NCBI GenBank assembly: GCA_022579005.1
Contig: MU401569.1
Location: 55,826-119,825 of the forward strand
Source: Poronia punctata
Lineage: Eukaryota; Ascomycota; Sordariomycetes; Xylariales; Xylariaceae
Direction: 5' to 3'
Length of the DNA stretch: 64,000 nt
In this document: piece by piece, positions 9,601 to 20,952 of the stretch
How the letters are laid out: each line of letters begins with the position of its first letter
How positions within the stretch are numbered: the first letter of the stretch is position 1
The notes under the pieces: generated by a model
What the model was told of the DNA's origin: nothing
Seen by the model: only the letters and a program-made list of their open reading frames with translations
The model's database searches: none
Program-made: the position numbers and the translations under genes

Positions 9601-11318
9601 CGTTGACACGGCGCAAGATTGACTGTCGTGAAATGCTGGGAAGCTGGTAATCCATATCCAAGCCAGAGATCTCACCGAGTGTATCATCGGCTTCTTCGTT
9701 TTTATCATCTGCGGCCGGTTCTGACCGGGGCTCGGATAAGGGCTCCGAATGATCTCGCTCTGATGTCGGGCTCACGATTCTATCGCGAGCACCGGCTCTC
9801 CTCATGCGCCGCTCCCTCTGCTGCTCGGCAAACGTCTTGGGCTGCTTGTCTCCTGTCTTCGGACTTGTCTCATCCGAAAGCATCATAAGCTTTAGCCGCT
9901 CCTCTAGAGACATGCTAGCATTGCCAATATTTTGCATTTCAGCCTTGGTGAGAGAAGCCGGGGGTGGCGATGGCAAACCCCGGGGAGAACCCAGTAGACG
10001 TTCAGCGGCGGCAGAAAGCCCGGCTGGGGATCCCGAGTTAGTGCGACCTGCATCCATCCCCGGAAGAGGTGGTAGTGGTCGGTGTTCGCCGCTTGAAGCG
10101 GTCGAATTTGCGCGATCGTACTGTGGGCGAGACAATGCTGGTGAAGCTGCGGTACTGTCGGGCATGGGGCTGCTGTCGAAGCGGGAGTCGAGGTCGCGAC
10201 GCCAGTCATCTGGGCCGACAACCGGGGTCTTATCAGTGTCTTCCAGCGTGGCATCGAAGCTCTCATCTTGCAATTCTCCTTCGTTTGGATATGGTCCATA
10301 AATGTCCTCGTCGTCGACCGAGTCGAAGCTGCCCTCCCGCGAGTTTGTCCCTATCGAGGATAAATCTGGAGTTGCCATCTCATACTCGTTGACTTGTGGA
10401 GGAGCATTGTCAAATGTTACCGACTTTTGGTGCCGATGAAGGAATCGACCATCACTAGTTATCGTATCGTCGATAGAATCGGTGAATACATCGTCGTTCG
10501 CTGAGTCATAGCTGCTCTTGAACCGAGAAGCAGATAGCGAGGACTTGGTGGGGGATGGTTGGCCTTTACTTGGCGTCGGGGGCCGATTCAGGCCATTGGG
10601 GCTTGAAATGGACTTTGTCGGGCTACGGTGGGTAAGAGTCGACTCGCTATCTGAGCGTCCGTGGGAACGGAAACCGCTGTGGCCTGTACCGCCAAACGCG
10701 TTCCCCTGAACTTTGGCAAGAGGACGCTCGAAAGTAGGGATTCTTGTCGGATCGTATTCTTGTTTCTGCTCACGTGCAAACATGGTACTGTTCTTTACCC
10801 GCGAAGCCTTCTCGAGCCGCTCGATGGAAGAGCGCTTGGTAGGAGATGGAGAGCCGGAACGACCACCATAGAGGTCATTTTCGACCAGTTTGTGCGCATT
10901 TCTGTTCTGCCAGAATAACCGGGGTGACGTAGTTCCATCAAGCGGTGATGACTGGAATGGGGACGAGTCGGTATTCAATGTCATCTTTCCCTACAATCCA
11001 AGTTAGCCGATGGCAATCCAAAAATGAGACACGTCACCAAACTTTTCGGGGGTTTGGATGCGAGGAATCGATGGGGAAGAACTGTGAGAATCCATACCCT
11101 GCCTGGTGATGTATAGCTAGGTGAGTTTCGTCGCTTCTCTGTCGCGGAAATCTCAGACAGCGGTCGAGGCATATTACCCTTTGTCGGGGAATTGCTCGGT
11201 GTGGTTTTGGAGATGCGCAGTGGCTCGGTTACCTAAGAAGAGTGTTTAGCAGGCAAACTTCATTCCTGTGTTGCCATCGTCTAAGACAGGGTGTACTTAC
11301 AGGCTGTTCTGAAGCCAT
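6632..11318 (-). CDS. bud4: Bud4-like anillin/PH-domain septum protein
   Basis: Scaffold of the septin/contractile ring that marks septation sites in filamentous ascomycetes. Exons on the minus strand: 11318-11301, 11232-11098, 10990-7181 and 7111-6632, giving about 1480 residues. The start MASEQP, followed by 'TEPLRISKTTPSNSP' and then 'SPFQSSP...PRLFWQ', matches the usual N-terminus of fungal Bud4. The middle is long, acidic and disordered. The C-terminal third has an anillin-like region ('ERTWFSLTLDNGVHCVTT', 'FELVVPNDLEFQLTLNVKLE') and a final PH domain ('YWRRRYFKLVGTKLTAYHE' to 'EGWMKVLGDVIG'). The last intron (7112-7180) is 69 nt with no in-frame stop. If kept, it would insert 23 residues with seven Ile, but its donor GTAAGT, branch ACTAAC and acceptor are all good and its removal restores GDCPYWRRR. 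The upstream exons were placed by splice signals and frame. Confidence 0.9.
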
Positions 11319-13531
11319 AACTTTATAAGATGGAGATTTCCCAAGTTTCGCTGAACCACAACTTTTGCTGCTAATTCATATCTTCTAAGAAACAGTCTAT
11401 ATGGTTGAAAACTGGAGGCGACAGGCGGTTGATGGAACCCAGGCAACGCAAGTTTGACAATGGGGGCTTTCAGTCGTGACAATGGGCAAGAGGGAACCCA
11501 ACAAACACAACGACGCTGTGGTTTTTTAATTGGAAGTGTGTACAATGACAATTCCAACCCGAGTTCGTGTCTCCTTGAGTGCACAGCAGCGGAAGAAGAT
11601 GCGAACCAAGTTTAAAAAAAAACAATGCACTACAACTTCAACAAGAACTGTTACAGTCGCAGGGATCGGTCGTTACTTGGAGAAAGAAAACAACAAACAG
11701 AAAAGAGGGTTGTTTGCAAGGTTAATGAAGCTTGCAGGCCCTCTATTTGGACAGCGATGCAAATGTAAACAGAGCAGGGGCCCCACCAGCGCCTTCTCTA
11801 AGCTCCCGGCGCTATCAATAGCGTTGCACATGGTGTGACCTGTGTCCGTTACCCCATCAACCGTAGCGCTTGGACCGCTTTTATGCCCCTCTCCATCCAA
11901 TTCTCCGAGTCTTGGGCTCCCGCTATTCTATCCAATGGGGGTGGGCAATTCGGACGAGTCCGACTTGCATGTGCATCTGCTGAAACTCGTTCCAGGTAAA
12001 TATGCCTGTACCTACATAATTCAATCCCAACTCAAGATGCAGGTATCACGGCATATAGTTAGTAATACCAGCTGAACTATTTAATGATAGGTGTTGCAGG
12101 AGGCTGGTCTCGTATATCATCAGCCTTTTATTTATTGATACCTCGTGGCTTCTGTTTTCTGCGCTTCCACTCAAGTCAAAACAATAGAAGAAAGAAGTGA
12201 GACATTGTTGAGGGCCTTCACATAGCAACAACGCTCACGTGTGATCTTTTTGGTTGTAATTAGGTAAACAATACTCGATGATGGGCTAAAGCACTGCAGT
12301 TCCCACACCGAATCCACCATTTCTCATAGTTCCAAGGCTATGCTGACATGCCTCATGCCTACTGCAATGTACTTGATGTTTGGTTGGTTTTCGCACTTTA
12401 TGTCATGCATTAAACCTGGGAATCTTCTTGATAAAGGACCGTCATGCTTATCCCGGTCGATGCTCCCAACAGTCTTTATTTCGTGATATATTGAAGCATA
12501 ATAGTTCTGGCGTAAGGGCCATAGAATAAGAGACGACAACACCCTCTACACGTGTACCAGTGTGTAAATACCTACTTTACGAACCTGTACACACCGATGC
12601 AAACGCGGGAAGCATTAGACCGCTACATGAAGTTGTAATTTCGGATACAGTATATCAAGGTATTACGAGTGTTCGTTTGGACCCCTTTTCAGTACCCGAT
12701 ACCGTTTAGCAAATGTAAATCAGGCAATCTTGTAACGTGGATAAGTCATATGATATGTATTTGAACTCTTTGTGCAATCTACGTTGGCAGTTGGAAGTTG
12801 TAAAATTTCCATGTTCCTGTTGTGTTCCCGGGGTGACTATCGCAAGGCCGGGCCATGATACCCAGACTTCGTCCACCTATACACGGACATCCAACTTGAA
12901 GTCTATAGGACCCAGATGATGACGCCGTCTATAAAACCTGTACTCGTATAAGCCTCAAATCTGTGACATCTTGTACGTAAGGCTGCGAACTAAAGCAATA
13001 CTTAATCTACATATAGGTAGTCTGCCGATGTAAAGTAGCTTGGGATGCCCGGCTGCCTTGATTATGATAGTTATGGATTCTTGGCTTCCTTATGCATGTT
13101 ACCCGGCACTCATACAGTAATTTTTATGTTACCAAGATATAAATTACTGTGCCGGCATCCTCTAGCACAGTGGCCGTTTAAGTCTCTACGTGTACAGTAT
13201 GACTCGTACTGTACGAGTAGGTACTATGCGCACATCAGGCTCAACTTGGGGGTGGGACCCCGATCTTACGCCCCACTCGAAATAGCAGCGATAAGATAAG
13301 GCGACTTTAATTTTTGAGTAGGTGGAAAGCTCATTGAGCTCATGTTACCAAACCAAGAGACTGGAAGACGACCTACGACCATCATTTGTCTCTCTCAATC
13401 CGTATATAATCCAGGTCGCGGAAGGATAATTCGCGGGAGGATTTCGCAGCTTCCTAGACGATCTCTAAACTGATCGATACCGGCGATCCCTATCCCTCGT
13501 CATCCCTAGTTTCATCACGACGACTACGAAT
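11319..13531. other. Intergenic, divergent promoters; no gene seen
   Basis: 2.2 kb between the divergently transcribed bud4 and dbp9. Only short unsupported reading frames are present. TACTCGTA-type octamers lie at 12941 and 13212. A pyrimidine-rich stretch lies just upstream of the dbp9 start. Confidence 0.65.
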
Positions 13532-15452
13532 ATGACGAAGCGCAAACTTGACGAGTTACGAGAAGAAAAGGTCCAGATTTCTTTACCTGATACCGGCGCA
13601 AAACCTACATCGCAAGATGCTACCTTTACCGATCTGGGTCTAGACTCACGAGTCTTGACCGCGATTGCAGGTCAAAAATATCATAAGCCAACCATGCCAC
13701 AAGCCATGGCGATCCCTCAGATTTTGGATGGAAAGTCGGTGGTATTGCGCGCAAAGACGGGCTCAGGAAAGACACTATGTTACCTCCTCCCCCTTATAGA
13801 GTCCATACTCAGAAGGAAAGAGACGGATCGGAACCATGTCTCGGGCTTGGTGTTGGTTCCTACCCGCGAACTTGCCGATCAAGTACTACGGACCGTCGAG
13901 ACGTTCACTGCGTTTTGCCAAAAGGACATTCGGGCAATCAAGCTCTCGGAGAATCTTCCTGACGAGGTAGTCCGTTCGATGCTTTCCTCTTCGCCAGATA
14001 TCGTCGTGGCGACCCCTTCAAGAGCTTGCGCAAGTCTGAAGAGCTCCTCTTGGCTTTCGCATCTAAAGATGTTGATCATCGACGAATCAGACCTCGTACT
14101 GTCATACGGCTATGAAGACGACCTTAATACATTAGCAGCTTCTCTACCCAAGGTCATCCAGACCATTCTCACGTCCGCAACGCTCAGTACCGATGTTGAT
14201 CGCCTAAAAGATCGATTCTGTAAGAATCCGGCGATCCTAGACTTAAAAGAACCCGAGGCCGAAGGAGAAGGCATCACACAATATGTGGTTGAATGCGGCG
14301 AAGACGACAAATTCCTGCTTATATATGTCATTCTCAAGCTCAAGCTCGTCAGGGGCAAGTGCTTGATATTCGTGGCCGACGACGTGGATAGATCATACAG
14401 ACTCAAGCTTTACCTTGAGCAGTTTGGTATTCGCTCCGCGTAAGTAATACCTATCGTTACTGTCAACTCTAAGCAATAAGCTGCTTTTCAAGTCCATCGC
14501 CGCTCCAGAAGCTAATGTACCGTTTAGTGTCCTTAATTCCAAGCTACCCATCGCCTCACGTGTGCACACAGTACAACAATTCAACCAAGGTTTATTCGAT
14601 ATATTAATATCGTCAGATGAGATGGAAGTGCTAGGCGATGAGGACGATGCCGCCGACGACGATGAGGGAACTACCGCAAAAGCCGGCCAAGACGACGCAA
14701 AATCGGTGGAAAAACTAGCAAAAGCAGATACCGAAATAGCCCCTCCTAAGAAGAAGCGGAAGCCTTCCCACCGCGACAAGGACTATGGTGTTTCGAGAGG
14801 TATCGACTTCAGAAATGTGGCGATTGTAATAAATTTCGATTGCCCGACTACCGCTCGCAGTTATGCCCACCGCATCGGTCGAACAGCCAGAGCCGGGCAA
14901 ACAGGAACAGCACTTACGATGGTGGTTCCTGCTGACAAATACCGGAAGCACATTCCGACTAGCATACCGTCGGCGGCGAATGATGAAAAGATATTAGCCA
15001 AGATCAAGAAACAGCAGTCGGCAAATGGCAAAGAGATCAAGCCGTGGCACTTTGATTGGAAGAGCTTGGAAGGTTTCCGATATCGTGTGGGCGATGCTCT
15101 TCGTGCGGTCACAAAGGTTGCTATCAGAGAAGCGCGACTCCGAGAAATTCGGCAAGAACTGCTGAAAAGCGACAAGCTCCAACGTCGGTTCGAGGAGAAC
15201 CCGGCAGAATTGCAACATCTACGGCATGATGGACAATTACGTTCAGCTCGTACCCAGGCCCACCTAAAGGATGTTCCCGACTACCTTCTCCCCGAAGGCA
15301 AGAAGAAGTTGACATCTACCAATGTTGGCTTTGTGCCGATGAAGAAGCAGGGAGTCTCCAAGACTAGAAAGGGCCGATATATCAAAGGCAAAGGAAAGAG
15401 TAGAAAGTCAGACCCCTTGAAATCGTTCAAGGCTCGGTCCAAAGCGAAATAG
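13532..15452 (+). CDS. dbp9: ATP-dependent RNA helicase DBP9
   Basis: DEAD-box helicase of the Dbp9 group, needed for 60S ribosomal subunit assembly in the nucleolus (known for the family). Two exons, 13532-14439 and 14528-15452, give 610 residues. The junction rebuilds 'FGIRSAVLNSKLP'. Visible motifs: Q-motif region (about 51-63), AKTGSGKT (74-81), PTREL (110-114), the DEAD position as DESD (184-187) followed by the Dbp9-typical [14 protein letters not shown] (215-217), and [12 protein letters not shown] (about 415-426). An acidic loop followed by KKKRK (about 340-380) is inserted in the second RecA domain, as is common in this group. The Lys/Arg-rich tail fits a nucleolar protein. Confidence 0.94.
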
Positions 15453-16301
15453 ATACCAGCGTGGAATTAATAGGAATATCTGCCGTTTCATACCATGATC
15501 GCCCGAGACAATGGCCCAATAGTGATTTGCCTTTCACTTCCTATGCACTTTTCCAGAGCAGCAACGATAATAGACATGATGGCCGAATTTCGTACAAAGA
15601 CAAGCAGTACATCTCACAAATCTTCAATACTAAGGTTAGTAAGATAGGTACCTTAGGTATCCGGTCTAGTACATCTAAACATATTGACTTTGTCGACGAC
15701 TGTTTACTCGGTAGTTGACGGCTCACTTCATCTCAGTATCCTCGTTGTATGTTAGGTGGTACTTGCTATACAATCGAGACGATTTGCCTCGACAGTATGA
15801 AAAGCTCTACTAATTTACTTCATCCTTTTTGATAGGTACAGATCCGAGACTCAAGATTCAGGGATCCATACTTTATCACAACCCATCTCGCCGCCTCCCT
15901 TACGCATATTATTCGACCAAAGTAGTATGCTCACCTCGAGGACTCTTCTGAACCAAATAAGTTCTTCTCCACGCTTGTCTCTTGAATCCAAATACGAGCT
16001 TCACTCAACGGTCCGCATAAAAATTCCACGAAGCTACAATCGTTCGATTTCACTTGCCGCATACACGCGCAGCTCCAATCTCACCAAATTATCCTTCTCC
16101 TCGCCGCGATAAAGACCAAGGACCTTCAACAGTTCATCAAATATACCAGTAAGCCGACCTCCTCCATCCGCGCATCAAGTTCCGCTCTTCCCCCTCTAAT
16201 AATTCCCATCACCAGTCGCAATCCAGCTACTAACTTGTCACTCTGAGCCAGAAATCTACCTAACCTAGGTAGTCCCTCATTTTGAACAAAGGGCAAAAGA
16301 A
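15453..16301. other. Intergenic, no gene seen
   Basis: 0.85 kb with no supported coding region. It should hold the dbp9 3' end and the promoter of the following gene. A pyrimidine-rich segment (about 16130-16210) lies upstream of the next start. Confidence 0.65.
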
Positions 16302-18476
16302 ATGAACCCGATACAAGGAATACTCACATACGCCATACGAGGCTATCATCGCGCCTTGGGCACGACAGACAACAACCAACGAGTACCTGATCGGGAATCA
16401 ACACCGCCGGCAGTGAAAATAAAATCTAGCCCGTCATCAACACCCCCCCAATCCTTCACATCGCTCGATTCGGAAAACACGCCAGAGCGAGATCCAGAAA
16501 GAATCGGAACCTCTTCCCGAACCGCCATTCTCATATCTGATGATGATGATGACGATGATGATGACGATGTCAGTATCGCCGTCCTACTCAGACGATACAA
16601 GACCTCGAAAAAGGAAAAGCAAAAATTCAAAGAGATAATCCGCCACGATAACTGGGAGTCCCTGGACATGGATCGGAAAGTTGTTGTTGTTGTTGGACGT
16701 AAACGAAGACGTAGTCCCGAGAAGAAAGAAATCGGGGCTAGGGGGAAAAAAGAGGAGGAGAAGAAGAAGAAGAAGAAGAAGAAGAGAAGACATGGGAGAG
16801 GAAGATTGGAGACTCCTGATCCGGACAGATTCACAGGTTGGAAGAGCAGAAGTAAAAGTAAACCCCGAGAAGAAAAAACTCCGAGGACGACGCCCGTTAG
16901 CCGTGAGAGAGGATCCACGGCAGTGACGAGAGGGGAATGGAGAAGTCGTGGGAGAGGGGGTAACGCAGCCAGTATTAGGTCTGAGTCGGAAAGTCCCGTT
17001 AGAAGATCGAAGCCTTCAAGTACCAGCAGATCTCTTTCTCGACGAGATGGTGGACCTGGTTATATCGCCAAAGTCGACGGTGGACAGTTACAGCCATCGA
17101 GGCCGATGACTCGTCCGCCTAAACCGCGAAATATACCGCGCGTATCTATTCCTAAAAGGGGAGAGAGGCAGAGAAGGAGAATACCTGAACGGGTAGAGGA
17201 GGGGGAAGAGGAAGAGGAAGTACAGGCGCAGATACTAAGGGATTATGATTCAGAAAAAGAAGAAGAAGAGCAAGTACCAGTATCAGGACCAGCATCAGTA
17301 TCAAACGACGAAGCGCAAATCCAAGAAGAGGACATACCACAGGGACATATACAAGAACAAGAAGAAGAAGAATACTACGATTCAGAATCAGAACAAGTCC
17401 AAGACCAAGCAGAAACAGAAGACGAAGTACAACCCCCACCCTCGGAAGAAGACGAAACCCAACCGTCGGGAGAAGACGAAACCGAAGTCCTCATCCAACA
17501 AGAAACCGCGCCAAACCCACACACCTCCCCCTCTCCCGCCCGCGAAATCCAACTCGTGCCCCAACCGTTACAATGGGCCTACAGCATAAAATGTCTCGAA
17601 AACGCCACCCTCACCTTATACGAGACCGCAGCGGAAAAGTCCTCTCAAGCATTAACCATCAAGACATTCGCCTCCCGGACAAAAGCAAACGAATATCTCG
17701 AGAAAAACACTTCTCCCTCCTCATCCTCATCCTCATCCTCCACCTCAAAACTAACAATAGACAACATAGTCTCCCGCTCGACAACCCTCCTCTTACCCGA
17801 TCGACTCCTCTCCGTAGACCTCCATCTCGACAACGGCTCGCATTTCGAGATGTGGGTGGAAAGAACGCTGACGAACCTGAATAAACAAAAACACGAGATG
17901 AGGAGACAGACGCAGTGGAGGAACCTGCGGGAACCTAGACCGGTGTTTAGACATTGGGTTGTTTTATGTGATTTGATTCGTTACAATCGCAGTCCCTTCC
18001 CTTCTCCTTCTTCTTCCTCTTTCCCGTCTAATAATGAAGACGAAAATGAAAACGGAGAGAGAGAGGGAGAGGCAGAAGTGGAAGTAGAACTAGAAATCGA
18101 AAAACTTGCCCCCACAACATTCACAGTCCGCGAACTAGCCAACGAATACGCGGGAAAGGTCTTCCTGCGAAAAACACTCGTCCCCGAACCGTTTAGAGAT
18201 GAGGGGGATGTTTTTTGGTGGGAGGGGAATGCTGTTGTTGAGCATAGACGGGCCAAGGAGCGCGCTGCAACAACAACAAGATCAAAAAGGAAGAAGAGCG
18301 ACAGTGACAGTGACGGAGGGGAAGAAGAAGGGGATGAGGAAGAAGAAGAAGAAGAAGAAGGAGGTCTTTACGAAATCGCTCTCAAATCATATGATATGAA
18401 TTCCCGTCTAGGATGGGATCAGATTGTCGTTCTGGTTAGAGAGGTTGATGATGTTACTGGGCCTGTGAACTTTTAG
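16302..18476 (+). CDS. Highly charged unknown protein, 724 aa
   Basis: One open frame from ATG 16302 to TAG 18476. I do not recognise the family. The first 440 residues or so are disordered and alternate acidic and basic: nine Asp in a row near residue 80-90, a run of Lys near 155-165, repeated RS/SR pairs and several Glu-rich blocks coded by GAA/GAG repeats. From about 440 to 660 the sequence looks folded: 'WAYSIKCLENATLTLYETAAEKS', 'ASRTKANEYLEKN', 'FRHWVVLCDLIRYN', 'FTVRELANEYAGKVFLRK'. It closes with another poly-Glu tract and 'LGWDQIVVLVREVDDVTGP'. Charge pattern and basic clusters suggest a nuclear protein (inference). Low-complexity DNA could hide small errors, but the frame is open throughout. 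Confidence 0.75.
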   Translation: MNPIQGILTYAIRGYHRALGTTDNNQRVPDRESTPPAVKIKSSPSSTPPQSFTSLDSENTPERDPERIGTSSRTAILISDDDDDDDDDDVSIAVLLRRYKTSKKEKQKFKEIIRHDNWESLDMDRKVVVVVGRKRRRSPEKKEIGARGKKEEEKKKKKKKKRRHGRGRLETPDPDRFTGWKSRSKSKPREEKTPRTTPVSRERGSTAVTRGEWRSRGRGGNAASIRSESESPVRRSKPSSTSRSLSRRDGGPGYIAKVDGGQLQPSRPMTRPPKPRNIPRVSIPKRGERQRRRIPERVEEGEEEEEVQAQILRDYDSEKEEEEQVPVSGPASVSNDEAQIQEEDIPQGHIQEQEEEEYYDSESEQVQDQAETEDEVQPPPSEEDETQPSGEDETEVLIQQETAPNPHTSPSPAREIQLVPQPLQWAYSIKCLENATLTLYETAAEKSSQALTIKTFASRTKANEYLEKNTSPSSSSSSSSTSKLTIDNIVSRSTTLLLPDRLLSVDLHLDNGSHFEMWVERTLTNLNKQKHEMRRQTQWRNLREPRPVFRHWVVLCDLIRYNRSPFPSPSSSSFPSNNEDENENGEREGEAEVEVELEIEKLAPTTFTVRELANEYAGKVFLRKTLVPEPFRDEGDVFWWEGNAVVEHRRAKERAATTTRSKRKKSDSDSDGGEEEGDEEEEEEEEGGLYEIALKSYDMNSRLGWDQIVVLVREVDDVTGPVNF

Positions 18477-18635
18477 TTGGCCACCTAGTATTATCGGAGG
18501 ATGGTTTCGGGATATACTAGAGTAATTTATGCTACCTAACGACCTACCTACCTACCTACCTACCTAGATGTATATATATTTGCATTTCGTTGCTTATCTC
18601 CTCCTTAACGCTAATTACATTATCTTAACCTTAAC

Positions 18636-18669
18636 AGTAAGCTCCTCTTAACAGTTAGAGGAGCTTACT
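18636..18669. repeat. Perfect 13-bp-stem hairpin
   Basis: AGTAAGCTCCTCT (18636-18648), an 8-nt loop, then its exact reverse complement (18657-18669). It lies 160 bp after the preceding stop codon and 80 bp before the tRNA. It could be a transcript-end structure or a small repeat remnant. Confidence 0.6.
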
Positions 18670-18748
18670 CCAATGTAGGTTTAACATCTTCTCCCTATAT
18701 AATATCTCGCACCAGACCTTGGTTTCATTCACAACCTGAATCAAAAAA

Positions 18749-18819
18749 GCATCAGTGGTTTAGTGGTAAAATCCATCGTTGCCATCGATGGGCCCCGTGT
18801 TCGATTCACGGCTGATGCA
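18749..18819 (+). tRNA. trnG-GCC: tRNA-Gly (anticodon GCC)
   Basis: 71-nt cloverleaf without intron. The acceptor stem GCATCAG pairs with CTGATGC, the A-box region is TGGTTTAGTGG, the anticodon loop is TTGCCAT with anticodon GCC, and the B-box is GTTCGATTC in the T arm. The sequence closely resembles fungal tRNA-Gly(GCC). CCA is not encoded, as expected in eukaryotes. A T-run follows directly. Confidence 0.97.
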
Positions 18820-18826
18820 TTTTTTT
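18820..18826 (+). terminator. RNA polymerase III terminator of tRNA-Gly
   Basis: Seven T residues directly after the last tRNA base, the usual Pol III stop signal. Confidence 0.85.
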
Positions 18827-19839
18827 ATCATTTTTCTTTTCCTTTTTTCTTCCTCTTATCTTCCCCTTTTATTGAAAAACAGCAGGCAAAATGTTTTTCC
18901 CCGACATGCGGGTTTTTCGACAGTCAACGTTTTGGGTATATATCACCTTACTTGGCAAGGAGGAGCGCAATAATATGGGGATTGAGACGGCGGGCGCGCA
19001 AACAGAATAAGTACATGAGGTGAGTATGAATTGAGTTTATTCAGAGTTTACAGGCATTGGTGATAATGACGGCAGGGAGAAATTGTCATCATTAGCAATT
19101 GAGTGAAGAGACGCAGTTTTACTAAGTTTCCTTTCAAGTAGGAAATATACAGAGAACTTTTTGGTGATGAATAAGTTATTCCTATTTGACAGAACTTACC
19201 TGGAAAGCAAACCCCTCAGTCTGAGCACGACATACGTTGGTTGTAGGCCAATTAATCGTACCCCGGTCAGGTCGCTACGCTAGAGAGCCAAGAGTCTTTA
19301 TACCTAGATAGGTATAGCTTTTATTGCCAAATACTTACCTGAGCTGCCAACTTAGCTATACCAAATATGTACCATGCCAAGGCCCTGCATCTTTGGCTAA
19401 GAAGCAGAAGGTCCAAAAATACCTGACCGGGGTACGATTAATTGGCCTACAACCAACGTACTCGTAGACACAGCTTTTTCAAAACTCAACATCACTTAGC
19501 ACTCTCTTGATTTTTTATTATTCTTCGCAAGACTAAATTGATTTCTTGCTGTGGATATCAATTAAATAAGAGTAGGTATAGATTATTTAAAAGACTTTGC
19601 AGTCATGTAAAACCCATAGCATAAATACACCGCTAAGACAGATATTGTCCGTCTGAATATATTTGTTTCATGGCTTGCATCAAACAAAAATACATCGCAA
19701 ATGAATAACAGTTCCCCCCCCCCAACACCGTAACGCTGTCGCTTTGGAAACAGATCGCACGCCTAGCGCCTGAAAATACAAACAAATCAAGCTGGCGATA
19801 CACACAGAGTCATGTCCGCCATTAGAGAAAACAAATAGT
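18827..19839. other. Intergenic with MITE; no gene seen
   Basis: No supported coding region. The stretch contains the MITE at 19233-19460 and, on its right, the 3' flank of the next minus-strand gene. Confidence 0.6.
19233..19460. mobile_element. 228-bp MITE with perfect 40-bp TIRs
   Basis: Positions 19233-19272 and 19421-19460 are exact reverse complements over 40 bases (TACGTTGGTTGTAGGCC...). If the outer TA on each side is the target duplication, the element runs 19235-19458 with TIRs starting CGTTGG, as in Tc1/mariner-type MITEs. The interior of about 150 bp has no coding capacity. The identical arms suggest recent insertion or strong constraint. Confidence 0.85.
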
Positions 19840-20952
19840 CTAGACGTGATGCGCTAGACTACTACAACCGACATGAGCCCAGTCCAGAACAGGATGGCCA
19901 GGAACCTGTTGGGCAAGACCTGGTGCAAAAGCCGGAGCGGAAACAGGGGCCGGGGGAACAGTAGTAGTAGTAGTAGTAGGAGGGAAATGGTAAAAAGTAG
20001 GTGGATATCCCGGCATCATAACCGGTCTATTATCATCACCCTCCGTCATTCTCGTGCCAGGGAACGCGACATTGATATTCCTAGCATTCCTCGTCATCTC
20101 CCTCGCGGCGTCCTGTATCGAGATCAACCGCTGAATATTCTGCTCGAGGGTTTCCTCCAGCTTGTCCGTGAGTTCGCGGAGAGTATCTTTGATACTATCC
20201 ATCGCTGCCTCGTGCGAGATTGCGTTTCCGTCCAAGGTGGCGTAATCACGTGTTGGGACGTTTGCGTCGAGCCCGGCGCGTAGCTCGCGCACTCGATCGC
20301 GCGTGAGGCGGAGTTCTAGACCGAGGAGGAAGAATGTCTCTGTTAGTTTGACTTGTCTCGGGGGATCTTCTAGTGCGGAGACTTCGGAGCCGGAGGTTGA
20401 TGTTTCAGGGGGGTTGGAGGTGATGTCGACGTCGGCGTCGGCGTCGGCATCGTACAAATCGTTGCTTCCACTGCTGCTTATGATGTTATTGTGAACGGTG
20501 GGAGGGCGGATATTATTCGCGTGAATGCTGGTAGTGGTGCGAATATTGGGGTTGGCGTGTAGGTTGGGACTGTAACTGTTGATGAAAGGCATCCTAGCAG
20601 CGTCATTTTGGGCGCTGAACTGCGGAATTGGGGGGTCCCTCGGCAGCTGGGGCACGGGCCAGAACCTAGTCGGTCTCCGTATATACGATAGGTTACTCAG
20701 GTAAGAGTGTCCTAGGTTTGGAACTGGGCCAGGACGAGTCTCGTTGGCATAATTACCAGTAGACGGCGGCTGGATGCGGGATTGTGCTTGTAGGGCTCCG
20801 TAGATTCTGTCGAGACGCTCAAGAACTTCCTGGTGTTGCATCCTTTGCACTTCGGCTGTCGTGTTTCTGCCATTCCGACGGCCGCGACGACCCCGGCGCC
20901 GTTGAGGCTGGGGCAGGTTCACGTCTGGAGCAGGAGAAGCGTGTTCAGACAT
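19840..20952 (-). CDS. Unknown protein with basic N-terminus and coiled coil, 370 aa
   Basis: Single open frame. I do not recognise the family. The N-terminus has an RRRGRRGRR cluster (about 18-28) that could bind nucleic acid or act as a nuclear signal (inference). Residues 35-60 ('VQRMQHQEVLERLDRIYGALQAQ') and 240-300 ('MDSIKDTLRELTDKLEETLEQNIQRL') look helical and coiled-coil. The middle is rich in Asn, Pro and Ser. The C-terminus has a Thr run and is Pro-rich. The sequence contains no signal peptide or membrane segment. Start ATG is at 20952. Confidence 0.65.
   Translation of the reverse strand: MSEHASPAPDVNLPQPQRRRGRRGRRNGRNTTAEVQRMQHQEVLERLDRIYGALQAQSRIQPPSTGNYANETRPGPVPNLGHSYLSNLSYIRRPTRFWPVPQLPRDPPIPQFSAQNDAARMPFINSYSPNLHANPNIRTTTSIHANNIRPPTVHNNIISSSGSNDLYDADADADVDITSNPPETSTSGSEVSALEDPPRQVKLTETFFLLGLELRLTRDRVRELRAGLDANVPTRDYATLDGNAISHEAAMDSIKDTLRELTDKLEETLEQNIQRLISIQDAAREMTRNARNINVAFPGTRMTEGDDNRPVMMPGYPPTFYHFPPTTTTTTVPPAPVSAPAFAPGLAQQVPGHPVLDWAHVGCSSLAHHV

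Noticed and set aside
10981..11172. Separate 63-codon minus-strand gene
   Set aside because: Its first part is exon 2 of bud4, in the right frame and with good splice sites; the rest is intron.
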